From NCBI GenBank assembly GCA_024689285.1, contig JAILDR010000164.1, positions 1 to 40,027 on the forward strand: DNA of 40,027 nt, given 5' to 3'. A program made the position numbers and the translations under genes. Under the pieces are notes generated by a model. The model saw only the letters and a list, made by a program, of their open reading frames with translations. It searched no databases and had not been told where the DNA came from. Position 1 is the first letter of the stretch; every line of letters begins with the position of its first letter. The DNA comes from Bacteroidales bacterium (lineage in GTDB: Bacteria > Bacteroidota > Bacteroidia > Bacteroidales > F082). Of the stretch, positions 32,698 through 40,027 are shown one piece after another.

Positions 32698-35025
32698 TTA
32701 TCGCACCACAAATTTCCGCGTCCCCTCGCCTACGCTGATGAAATACATTCCCTGCGGCAGATTGGTCACGTCTATCTGTTGGGTTTCCTCATTGATATTG
32801 CCCGTCATCAGGGTTTGACCCATGAGGTTGGTGATGCGGTATTCCTCGTAGGGACGCAACGCTTGCGTCCGAACGAACAAAACACCATGGGTGGGGTTAG
32901 GATATATCGCAAAAGCGGTTGCCTTCTGTTCGTCAAGGCCGAAATGGTAATCCTTATACACCGCGTCGCAGTCCTCCTCGCCGTATTTGAACACCAGTTC
33001 GCCATTGCGCCAGAAGCAGCGCATACCTTCCACACGGTAGCCTTTGCCGCGCGTCATCAGCTTTTCGGGGAAGAAACTGCTGAGGTGGCCGATGCCGCAC
33101 ACGATAGTGCCGCTGAAAAGGTCTTCTGCATCGCTCACTCGCAGCATTCTGTACAGTCTGCCATCATAGTAGTATTGCTCCACGGCATCCACATGCATAG
33201 CAATACTTTCTACACCCACCTTGATTTCCCATTCGCTGCCCACCACTGCATTATAGTCGTAAAGCACCGAAAATTCCTGCAAATCCTTGTTCCACCAATA
33301 TACCACGCCGTCTTCCTCATAGACATATTCTCGCGTCACCTCAACGTGTTCGCTCTTGTCGTAAAGCGTGTTGGTGCGGATAATGATTTGCACGTTCTTA
33401 TGGTTGACGGTCGTGTCGGCAGCATATTCCAGATGTTGGTAGGTGATAGTACCGTTCAAGTTCAAGATTTCATAATACCATTCGGCACCGCTGAATCCGA
33501 CCAAGCCGTTGCCACAGTCCTCGGTGATGTTGGTGAAGCTACTCCAATTCTCATCGTTCTGGTAGGCTTCCAAAGCGCCACAAGGCACAATGATGGGAAT
33601 GTCGGCAGGAAAGTGCCAGGCACCTTGTGTGGTCTTGCGCCGCAACTCAGGCGGTGTCGTCGTTTTCAGGACAAGAGACGACAGATTGGTGTTTTCAAAA
33701 GCAGGCTCCGTGATATAGTTGATGGAATCGCCAAAGACAATACGGCTGAGCATATAGCATGAGTCAAAAGTGTTCAAATCGATTCGCTGCACCAAATCAG
33801 GAATGACCACCTCGCCAGTGAGACTAGTACAGCGGGCAAAGGTCAGGCCGGCCAATGTTCTCAGATGGGCTGGAAGCTCAATATGGGTGAGACTCCTGCA
33901 ATATGAGAACGCAGCGCTGTTAATCTCAACGACCCCATCAGGAATATTGATATCTTCCAAACTCCTGCAATCTTGGAAGGCACTGCTCCCAATAGACGTC
34001 AAACTTTCAGGCAGACGGACATGTATCAGATTGCTGCATGACCTGAAATTCGATTGCTCAACGGTTGTCCATCCTTCGGGAACATCGAGCTCGGTAAGGC
34101 CCATACAACCTTGAAACACATATCCCCTAGAAGGATTATCAGAGAAAACGATATGATGAGGCAAATTCAAGGCCTCGACTCCCATACACCACTCAAAAGC
34201 GTGTGGCCCAACATTAATATTCTCGGGAAGGGTAAGGGTGCCCGTAATTCCGATACAATAACTAAATGCGAAACTACCTATGATAGACAAAGAATCGTTC
34301 AGGGTGAGACCCGTGAGACCATAGCATCCTTCAAAAGCATACTCATAGATGGCTTTCAGTCCTTCGGGCATCACAAGGTCACCCGTCAGATGAGTACAAC
34401 CTTGAAAACAGCGAGGTCCGATGGTATCCAACGCCTGTGAAAGCACAAGATGGTTGAAACAATCGGCAAATGTCGAGACAGGTTCAGGCATATTCAAATA
34501 CCCAGGATAAATGGTATTACCCACCTCAACCACTGAATTGGGAAGGACGAGGTCACCCGAAAAACCCGCACAGTTAGCAAAAGCGCCATATTTGATATGC
34601 GTCATTGTTGCAGGGAAATCGAGTGTTCCTGTAAGACCCGTACAGTTTCCAAATGCAAATTCCCGAATCTCAAACAATCCCTCAGACAAAACCAATCCCG
34701 TTAATCCGGTGCAATTGTAAAATGCCTGCTCTCCAATAATCCTTACCGTTTCAGGAATTTCAAGGACACCCTCCAAACTGCTACAACGGCGGAAGGCAAG
34801 GTGACCGATTTCCGTCACGACATAAGCAACACCCTCATAGGTCACCGTTTCAGGGATAACAAGTTCGCCTTGGGCGTTTTCGCCGTCAATATGGCCATCA
34901 AGGCTCACACAAGGCGGGTCGGTGCTGATAATGGTGTAAAGCAGATTCCCTGATTGGAAATCATAGGCCCAAGCCTGCACGATGAGACCGAGCATCATAA
35001 TTAAGGTAATTACTAACTTTTTCAT
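32698..35025 (-). CDS. BspA-type leucine-rich-repeat surface protein with T9SS sorting domain
   Basis: 775 residues. After the signal peptide (about 1-20, MKKLVITLIMMLGLIVQAWA) comes a long run of LRR_5/BspA-type repeats (about 55-490) with the recurring pattern IGEQAFYNCTGLTG, FAFGNCTGLTGTL and IGSSAFQDCRSLEDI. A non-repeat domain (about 515-700, EWYYEILNLNGTITYQHLEY onward) is shared almost unchanged with the upstream gene. The T9SS type A sorting domain (about 703-775) runs FAIYPNPTHGV, NLMGQTLMTG, QIDVTNLPQGMYFISVG and ends KFVVR. BspA-like proteins are surface adhesins that bind host or matrix proteins. A palindromic repeat makes up codons in the sorting domain (32852-32870). No promoter box is evident; it may be read from the upstream paralogue 164 bases away. 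Confidence 0.9.
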   Translation of the reverse strand: MKKLVITLIMMLGLIVQAWAYDFQSGNLLYTIISTDPPCVSLDGHIDGENAQGELVIPETVTYEGVAYVVTEIGHLAFRRCSSLEGVLEIPETVRIIGEQAFYNCTGLTGLVLSEGLFEIREFAFGNCTGLTGTLDFPATMTHIKYGAFANCAGFSGDLVLPNSVVEVGNTIYPGYLNMPEPVSTFADCFNHLVLSQALDTIGPRCFQGCTHLTGDLVMPEGLKAIYEYAFEGCYGLTGLTLNDSLSIIGSFAFSYCIGITGTLTLPENINVGPHAFEWCMGVEALNLPHHIVFSDNPSRGYVFQGCMGLTELDVPEGWTTVEQSNFRSCSNLIHVRLPESLTSIGSSAFQDCRSLEDINIPDGVVEINSAAFSYCRSLTHIELPAHLRTLAGLTFARCTSLTGEVVIPDLVQRIDLNTFDSCYMLSRIVFGDSINYITEPAFENTNLSSLVLKTTTPPELRRKTTQGAWHFPADIPIIVPCGALEAYQNDENWSSFTNITEDCGNGLVGFSGAEWYYEILNLNGTITYQHLEYAADTTVNHKNVQIIIRTNTLYDKSEHVEVTREYVYEEDGVVYWWNKDLQEFSVLYDYNAVVGSEWEIKVGVESIAMHVDAVEQYYYDGRLYRMLRVSDAEDLFSGTIVCGIGHLSSFFPEKLMTRGKGYRVEGMRCFWRNGELVFKYGEEDCDAVYKDYHFGLDEQKATAFAIYPNPTHGVLFVRTQALRPYEEYRITNLMGQTLMTGNINEETQQIDVTNLPQGMYFISVGEGTRKFVVR
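32852..32870. repeat. Palindromic repeat inside the sorting-domain coding sequence (downstream gene)
   Basis: GGACGCAA-CGC-TTGCGTCC: perfect 8-bp arms, preceded on the plus strand by GTAG as in the intergenic copies. On the coding strand it reads RTQALRP within FVRTQALRPYEEYRIT, a spot where the paralogue has its own palindrome. Confidence 0.85.
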
Positions 35026-35030
35026 TGTTT

Positions 35031-35043
35031 TAATTATTTGATT
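35031..35043 (-). promoter_or_regulatory. Conserved start-proximal leader element (downstream BspA gene)
   Basis: Minus-strand AATCAAATAATTA ends five bases before the ATG at 35025, exactly as in the upstream paralogue. It is A-rich with no Shine-Dalgarno motif, so it may set the translation start. Confidence 0.4.
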
Positions 35044-35123
35044 GTTATTTATCTATTCGTTTAGGTTTGTACGTCTGTCGTACCACGGCTGCCGCTGTGC
35101 CGTTTCAGCGTGGGTTTGCCATT

Positions 35124-35186
35124 TGCAGGGACGCATCGCATGCGTCCGTCGGTTACGTTGGCGGACACACGCGGTGTGTCCCTACA
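35124..35186. repeat. 63-bp composite palindromic element, copy 2
   Basis: Same two-hairpin structure as 32632-32694, with a T-to-C change in the left terminal repeat and a few other substitutions. Again it ends three bases from the stop codon of the BspA gene. It is part of the long duplication, so it is probably not an independent insertion. Confidence 0.75.
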
Positions 35187-35189
35187 GGG

Positions 35190-38100
35190 TTATCGCACCA
35201 CAAATTTCCGCGTCCCCTCGCCTATGGTGATGAAATACATTCCCTGCGGCAGATTGGTCACGTCTATCTGTTGGGTTTCTGCGGTGATGACACCTGTCAT
35301 TAGGGTTTGGCCCATTAAATTGCTAATGCAGTAGGTTTGGGTCGGGTGAGACGCAAGGCATTGCGTCTCTACAACGAGAACACCATGGGTGGGGTTAGGA
35401 TATATCGCAAAAGCGGTTGCCTTCTGTTCGTCAAGGCCGAAATGGTAATCCTTATACACCGCGTCGCAGTCCTCCTCGCCGTATTTGAACCACAACATGC
35501 CATTGCGCCAGTAGCAGCGCATGCCTTCCACACGGTAGTTCTTGCCGCGCGACATCATTCTCTCGGGGAAGAAACTGGTGAGGTGACCGATGCCGCACAC
35601 GATTATACCGCTAAAGACATCGCCTGCATCGCTCACACGCAACATTCTGAACAAACTGCTTTCATACTCGTATTCCTCCACGGCATCCACATGCAGGGTG
35701 ATACGCTCCGAGCCGACCTTGATCTCCCACTCATCGCCTTCCTCTGCGGCATAATTGTAGAGTACGGTAAACTCTTGCATACCCTTGTTCCACCAATACA
35801 CCACGCCGTCTTCCTCATAGACATATTCTCGCGTCACCTCAACGTGTTCGCTCTTGTCGTAAAGCGTGTTGGTGCGGATGATGATTTGCACGTCCTTGTG
35901 GTTGATGGTCGTGTCGGCCACATATTCTAGATGCTGATAGGTGATGCTGCCGTTCTCATTCAAGATTTCGTAGTACCATTCGGCACCAGCAAAACCGCAG
36001 TCTTCCTCGATGACAACGGGCTCGTTGACCCAATCCGAGTTTTCGTATGCTTCCTTTGCACCGCAAGGCACAATCAGGCGGACTGTATCATTGCAATTTG
36101 CAAAAACGTTTCCTCCGTCCAAGGGCGGGATCGATTGCAATAATGTGACCGTTTGCAAGGCCGTGCACTCCCCGAAGGCATAGGATCTGATTTCATAAAC
36201 ACGACCTGTTATGACTACAGTTTCCAAATTGCTGCAACCATAGAACGCAAGGTCTTCAATATGAGCCGTCGTGGGTAGGACAATGGATCTCAAACTCGTA
36301 CAACCACTAAAGGCAGCACCCCCGATATCATCTATACTACCTTCAAATGTAATCGAGACCAATCCCGACTGTTTGAAGGCATTGCGAGATATGGCGACTA
36401 CCGATTGGGGAATAGTGATGCTATGCAAAGCCGTACAATCCTGGAAAACACCTACGTCGATGGATCCTAGATGACTTGACAGCGTAATGGAGGACAATCT
36501 CGAGCACCCCAAGAAGGCTTCGTCGCCAATACTCTGTACCGCATCAGGAATGACCATTTCCTCAATTCCCGTATAACAAAAAGCGGATGCTCCAATTTCG
36601 GTCACTGTGGCAGGAATATCGATGGCTGACAAAGAGGGGCAACGCTCGAACAGCGACTTGGGAATCACCTCAAGCGTTTCGGGCAAATGGGCTGATTGGA
36701 GTTCAAGGCAGTAATAGAACGCACTGGGGCCAATCTCCGTCACCGAGTCTGGGATGTCTATCGAGGTAAGTCTCGTGCAGGATTTAAACGCGCTTTCGCC
36801 AATATAAGTCACCGACTCTGGAATGTCGATGTGAGTAATATATGACATTTCAAACGCACTCTTCTCGATTCGGGTCACCGACGACGGAATCTCAATGGTG
36901 GTCAGGCCAGTGCAATCGAAGAACATGTTTTCTGAAATAGTGGTGAAGCCCTCGGGAAGGTTCAACGAAGTCAAGCCATAACATCTGGCAAAGGCCCCCA
37001 GGCCAAAGCTCTCGATGGAATTGGGCAGAATGACGAGGCTAAGATGCGGGCTTGAGGCAAATGCCGATTCCCCAATGGTCGTCACCGTATTGGGGACGAT
37101 GACGGAATTCAACTGCCCTTCACAGCCTCCGAATGCGATTTCACCGATGGCTGTCACAGTGTAAGTAACGCCTTCGTAGGTCACCGTTGCGGGAACAACG
37201 ATGTCGCCTACGTATGTGTTGAAATGCCATTGACCGTATGTCACTTCGACGGTGCTGTTGCTGGTGATGTTGTAATACAGGCCACTGGCCTCATCGAAAA
37301 ACCTGGTACCAATCAATGGACTGTATGTGGGAATATCATCAGCGTTGGGGATACTCTTCCAATACTCACCGCCACCGTCGAAATACAGATGATTGTCGGC
37401 TCCTTTGAAAAGACGGGCATTTTCGCCGCCTGGAGCAATATCCACAAGAGGAAGGTGTTCTCCGATTTCGGTGAAATGCTCGCCATGATCAGTGGAATAG
37501 GAAAGAACAGCCTGAAGTCCCATGAAGTGAGGCGTATACACAATTCCGTCATCGCCAATGGCTAAACTCGTGCCATCGAACAGATAGAAACCAGGCGTGT
37601 GCTGAAATCCAATACTTCCTTCGTCTATCCAGCCACAAGCCACCACATTGCCTTCGGGGTCAAGCTCCATATCCTCAATACCAATGTCTTCTGCAGCAAC
37701 GAGTTCCCAATTTTGTATGTCTGACAAAGTGGAATGATATATGCCGACGATATTCATAATGTAATAGGCAACGCTGACATAAACATCGCCGTTTTCATTG
37801 ACCAAAAGGTCGCTGACGGATTCAGAGTTTTCAAGAGAACTGAGTACCCAGCCATCCCATGTCTCACCGCCGTCAAGGGTAAAGTTGATTTCCCCTTCTT
37901 CGGCCCAAATCACAAAAATGTCGTTGGTCGGAGCACATATACCTTTTTTGGTGGGCATCGCACAAGAGGACAGCGTTGGCGTTTGCTGCCACGTGTCGCC
38001 ATTGTCATCGGAATACACTACCGTCTGCTGGTTATCATTAAAGACACAAATTCTTCCCTCGTTGCTAACCGCAAAGCATGACGAATTAATATGACCAGTA

Positions 38101-38312
38101 AAACCTGTTTCTTGGCCTAAGACAATCTGCCACGTTTCGCCTTCGTCTTGCGAGCGTGACAATGAGCCATATTCACCATAGGCAAAGATGCTTCCATCGG
38201 GACCGACGCCCAGTATTCCCGTGCCATTGATGGGCTTCCAAATGTTGTTTTGCGCTCCAAGGATGCCTATGCAACCGAGGCATAAGATGATGATTGATAC
38301 TAACTTTTTCAT
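35190..38312 (-). CDS. T9SS surface protein with sialidase-like (BNR) and BspA leucine-rich repeats
   Basis: 1040 residues. The signal peptide (about 1-21, ending GILGAQ) leads to a beta-propeller-like region (about 25-330). Asp-box repeats are clear there: SRSQDEGETWQIV, YSDDNGDTWQQT, FTLDGGETWDGW and STDHGEHFTEIG. I see no catalytic residues of a true sialidase, so this is probably a binding propeller. BspA-type leucine-rich repeats follow (about 375-780, IGESAFKSCTRLTSIDIPDSVTEIG type). The shared non-repeat domain (about 800-965) and the T9SS sorting domain (about 968-1040, ending TRKFVVR) match the downstream paralogue. The sorting domain contains a palindromic repeat (35348-35369) read as ETQCLAS. 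It may be co-transcribed with the paralogue, being the first of the pair; no clear -7 box was found. Confidence 0.88.
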   Translation of the reverse strand: MKKLVSIIILCLGCIGILGAQNNIWKPINGTGILGVGPDGSIFAYGEYGSLSRSQDEGETWQIVLGQETGFTGHINSSCFAVSNEGRICVFNDNQQTVVYSDDNGDTWQQTPTLSSCAMPTKKGICAPTNDIFVIWAEEGEINFTLDGGETWDGWVLSSLENSESVSDLLVNENGDVYVSVAYYIMNIVGIYHSTLSDIQNWELVAAEDIGIEDMELDPEGNVVACGWIDEGSIGFQHTPGFYLFDGTSLAIGDDGIVYTPHFMGLQAVLSYSTDHGEHFTEIGEHLPLVDIAPGGENARLFKGADNHLYFDGGGEYWKSIPNADDIPTYSPLIGTRFFDEASGLYYNITSNSTVEVTYGQWHFNTYVGDIVVPATVTYEGVTYTVTAIGEIAFGGCEGQLNSVIVPNTVTTIGESAFASSPHLSLVILPNSIESFGLGAFARCYGLTSLNLPEGFTTISENMFFDCTGLTTIEIPSSVTRIEKSAFEMSYITHIDIPESVTYIGESAFKSCTRLTSIDIPDSVTEIGPSAFYYCLELQSAHLPETLEVIPKSLFERCPSLSAIDIPATVTEIGASAFCYTGIEEMVIPDAVQSIGDEAFLGCSRLSSITLSSHLGSIDVGVFQDCTALHSITIPQSVVAISRNAFKQSGLVSITFEGSIDDIGGAAFSGCTSLRSIVLPTTAHIEDLAFYGCSNLETVVITGRVYEIRSYAFGECTALQTVTLLQSIPPLDGGNVFANCNDTVRLIVPCGAKEAYENSDWVNEPVVIEEDCGFAGAEWYYEILNENGSITYQHLEYVADTTINHKDVQIIIRTNTLYDKSEHVEVTREYVYEEDGVVYWWNKGMQEFTVLYNYAAEEGDEWEIKVGSERITLHVDAVEEYEYESSLFRMLRVSDAGDVFSGIIVCGIGHLTSFFPERMMSRGKNYRVEGMRCYWRNGMLWFKYGEEDCDAVYKDYHFGLDEQKATAFAIYPNPTHGVLVVETQCLASHPTQTYCISNLMGQTLMTGVITAETQQIDVTNLPQGMYFITIGEGTRKFVVR
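35348..35369. repeat. Palindromic repeat inside the sorting-domain coding sequence (upstream gene)
   Basis: GAGACGCAA-GGCA-TTGCGTCTC: perfect 9-bp arms followed on the plus strand by TACAAC. Relative to the copy at 32852 the flanking TAC/GTA end lies on the opposite side, so the element is in reverse orientation with different arm bases. Confidence 0.85.
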
Positions 38313-38317
38313 AGTTC

Positions 38318-38345
38318 TAATTATTTGATTGTTAATTATTTGATT
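38318..38345 (-). promoter_or_regulatory. Duplicated start-proximal leader element (upstream BspA gene)
   Basis: Minus-strand AATCAAATAATTA occurs twice, at 38318-38330 and 38333-38345 (15-base period). The first copy lies five bases before the ATG, as in the paralogue, which has a single copy. Confidence 0.4.
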
Positions 38346-38366
38346 TTCACTTTTTTTGTTGTCTAG

Positions 38367-38405
38367 TTTGCTTCGTCGTTCCTCCTCGCAATGACGCGAA
38401 GCGTG
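38367..38405. repeat. Dispersed imperfect palindromic repeat
   Basis: Minus-strand core GTCATTGCGAGGAGGAACGA is bounded by GCTTCG / CGAAGC arms. It resembles a short repeat I recall from many unrelated bacterial genomes. It lies directly after the stop of the TPR gene and may double as its terminator structure. Confidence 0.5.
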
Positions 38406-39884
38406 TCATATTGCATTGACTATCTCCTCAAATGTCCGAGTGTCTTCTCCGAGGTCCATCTTCATCTGCTTGATGCGGGTCTTGCGTTTGTAGTAGGAGT
38501 CAGTCTGGGTGTCCAAGAGGATGGAAATCACTTGGTTGGAGAAACCGTTCTTCGAGAGGCAGCAGATGCGGACGTCCCATTTGCTGAGTCGGGGATAGAG
38601 TTCCAAGAGGCGTTGCGAGAAGCCGTCGTATACCAAATCGGTGAGGCTGATGAAGTCGGCCCAGTCAGCATCGCTGAGGGCGAAGCTCATCGTGTTGGCC
38701 GTCACCTGGTCACCAAGGCCTTGCGCTGTGGCGTAAATCTTGTTGCGTCCCATGATTTTGCTCGTCATCAACAGGTCTTTCTGCGAAAGGGTCTGCCGGT
38801 CGCGGCGCAGGTCGTCGTTGGTGCGGATGAGGGTCTCCATGTCGCTCACTAATTCATGGATGCGGTTCTGGTCGCGTTCCACCTGACTCTGAAACTGCGC
38901 AACGGCAATCTTATGGTCGCTCACCTTCTTCCTCACCATCATGGTGATGAAGAGTATCATGATTACCGCTGCGGCGATGATGAGCCAGAGCTTGAGGCTG
39001 CGGTTGCGGAGCAGGAGTTCCATCTCGCTCTTCTGGGCTTTCAGCTCGTACTCGGCCTTGAGGCGTTGCAGGTTCTCGCTGTCGTGTTCCTTCTCCACCT
39101 GCAAGAGGCTCTGCGTGAACTGGTCCTGATAGTCGGTGGCCTGCTGGTAGTTGCCTTCGTTGTAGGCTATGGCGTAGAGGGTCTGATAGACAGACATCCT
39201 CACCCCTGCCCTTTCGCTGCGCAGGGCTTCGTTGAGGTGGGTCTTGGCCGTCTCGTAGTCGTCGGTGTAGTAATGCAGCACACCGAGGGTCATCTGGGCG
39301 ATGTCGAGGTCGTTGCCTTCCAGTCCGCCCTCCATGGCGCGGGTGACGCAATCGATGGCCTTGGGGAAGTTGCCCACGGGCAGGTAATAGTCGCGCCCCT
39401 TCTCAAGGTAGAGGTCGTTCTGCATCGCCTCATCATTGATTAAGGTGGCGATGCTGAAGGCGGTGTCGTAGTAGCGTTTGGCGTCGGTGTATTGTTCCAT
39501 CGACTTGGCCACGCGGCCACAGTTGCGCATAGCCGTCATGATTGCAGCCGTGTCGTTCACCGAGCGGAAACAGGCGATAGCCTCGCGGTGCATCGCGAGG
39601 GCATCCTCAAAGAGGCCGTGCTTGTTGTACATTGCCCCGAGATTGTCTTTCAGCCGGCCTTCAAGGAGGAGGGTCTTTTCGTCATTCTCGCCCTTGTCGA
39701 GAAGCTCAAGTGCCTGGAGGAACTTTTCGGCAGCCTCTTCCGAGAGGCGTTGCTGGCGCAGTTCGGCACCTTCTTCATATAAGGTTCGCGCACGCTCGTA
39801 GCGTTTGGTCTGGGTGTCGCAGGCGGTCAGTCCCACCGCGAGGGCGAGGGTCATTAGGATGAGGGATTTCAGTGTTGCTTTCAT
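38406..39884 (-). CDS. Membrane-anchored TPR protein with possible C-terminal HTH
   Basis: 492 residues from ATG 39884; an in-frame GTG two codons earlier is less likely. A lipoprotein-type signal (LILMTLALAVGLTAC, lipobox LTAC, Cys22) is followed by tetratricopeptide helices (about 28-260), such as AEKFLQALELLDKG, LKDNLGAMYNKHGLFEDALAM and YYDTAFSIATL. A single TM helix (about 299-317) and a coiled coil (about 325-370) follow. The cytoplasmic end (about 395-492) contains WDVRICCLSKNGFSNQVISILLD and a basic stretch YYKRKTRIKQMKMD, reminiscent of a LuxR-type helix-turn-helix. Such TPR-TM-HTH proteins in Bacteroidota are thought to be one-component membrane regulators. It lies 93 bases upstream of the two BspA genes on the same strand and may control them; that is inference. 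Confidence 0.78.
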   Translation of the reverse strand: MKATLKSLILMTLALAVGLTACDTQTKRYERARTLYEEGAELRQQRLSEEAAEKFLQALELLDKGENDEKTLLLEGRLKDNLGAMYNKHGLFEDALAMHREAIACFRSVNDTAAIMTAMRNCGRVAKSMEQYTDAKRYYDTAFSIATLINDEAMQNDLYLEKGRDYYLPVGNFPKAIDCVTRAMEGGLEGNDLDIAQMTLGVLHYYTDDYETAKTHLNEALRSERAGVRMSVYQTLYAIAYNEGNYQQATDYQDQFTQSLLQVEKEHDSENLQRLKAEYELKAQKSEMELLLRNRSLKLWLIIAAAVIMILFITMMVRKKVSDHKIAVAQFQSQVERDQNRIHELVSDMETLIRTNDDLRRDRQTLSQKDLLMTSKIMGRNKIYATAQGLGDQVTANTMSFALSDADWADFISLTDLVYDGFSQRLLELYPRLSKWDVRICCLSKNGFSNQVISILLDTQTDSYYKRKTRIKQMKMDLGEDTRTFEEIVNAI

Positions 39885-39962
39885 AGGCACTTGTTTTTAC
39901 TGGTTGGCTGGGGATTGAAATCCCCATTGAAATGCGGACGCCCTTTCCGGGCTTCGACATCG

Positions 39963-39991
39963 CAAAAATATACAGAAAAAACGCTTGTCAA
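39963..39991 (-). promoter_or_regulatory. Promoter of the TPR regulator gene
   Basis: Minus-strand TATTTTTG (39963-39970) fits TAnnTTTG, with TTGA (39988-39991) 17 bases upstream. The predicted leader of about 75 bases contains a GGGGAT-ATCCCC dyad (39910-39925) and a smaller GCCC-GGGC dyad (39938-39951). Confidence 0.5.
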
Positions 39992-40027
39992 GAGGTTTTC
40001 GGGGAGCCTCCGGATTTTGTCCCTATG

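Larger units (their letters stand above)
32583..33490. repeat. Long direct repeat, copy 1
   Basis: About 0.9 kb, highly similar to 35075-35990 in the same orientation. It covers the 3' flank with the composite element, the sorting domain and the shared domain before it. Offset is 2492 bases at the stop codons, growing by a few bases at the internal palindrome. Confidence 0.85.
35075..35990. repeat. Long direct repeat, copy 2
   Basis: Partner of 32583-33490; see that entry. It covers the 3' flank and the last about 240 codons of the upstream BspA gene. Confidence 0.85.

Noticed and set aside
35190..38312. Active sialidase
   Set aside because: Asp-box repeats are present, but I see no arginine triad or nucleophile tyrosine context; more likely a binding propeller.

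Overview
The window is a gene-dense stretch of a Bacteroidota genome, most probably order Bacteroidales and host-associated, though nothing here fixes the genus. The support is: TonB-dependent receptors with CarboxypepD-regulatory N-domains; several type IX secretion (T9SS) components and substrates; a DAHP synthase fused to a C-terminal chorismate mutase; A/T-rich leaders without Shine-Dalgarno sequences; and repeated promoter boxes of the Bacteroidota form TAnnTTTG about 20-50 bases upstream of starts. No phage, integrase, transposase, tRNA, rRNA or CRISPR array was seen.

Layout. 1-3683 (-): purL, cut by the left edge within its last codons. 3863-8929 (-): two outer-membrane receptors, 33 bp apart. 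9037-9279 (-): rpmB with its own terminator, divergent from an aminopeptidase P gene (9441-10862, +). 10865-15563 (-): priA and the T9SS plug-domain gene as one unit, then a HIT hydrolase and greA as another. 15679-25299 (-): a three-gene unit of large TonB-dependent receptor, 1558-residue secreted protein and PorV/PorQ-family barrel. 25843 and 25923: two small divergent lipoprotein genes. 26580-27611 (-): DAHP synthase/chorismate mutase, divergent from asnS, rpoN and a histidine kinase (27708-32253, +). 32254-32697 is non-coding and rich in repeats. 32698-38312 (-): two BspA-type leucine-rich-repeat T9SS substrates whose 3' ends are direct duplicates. 38406-39884 (-): a membrane TPR protein with a possible HTH end.

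The unifying theme is the cell envelope and T9SS. The plug-domain protein, the PorV/PorQ barrel, the 1558-residue protein and the two BspA proteins all belong to that export route, while the receptors serve TonB-linked uptake or surface assembly. Housekeeping genes (purL, rpmB, priA, greA, aroF-type, asnS, rpoN) are interleaved.

Most worth a second look: the receptor / giant protein / PorV-family trio; a terminator-like hairpin between the greA promoter box and greA, resembling the E. coli GraL arrangement; palindromic repeats that form codons inside the sorting domains of both BspA proteins; and a promoter plus terminator in a convergent gap that could make a small RNA. All calls come from reading the sequence; no database search was run.
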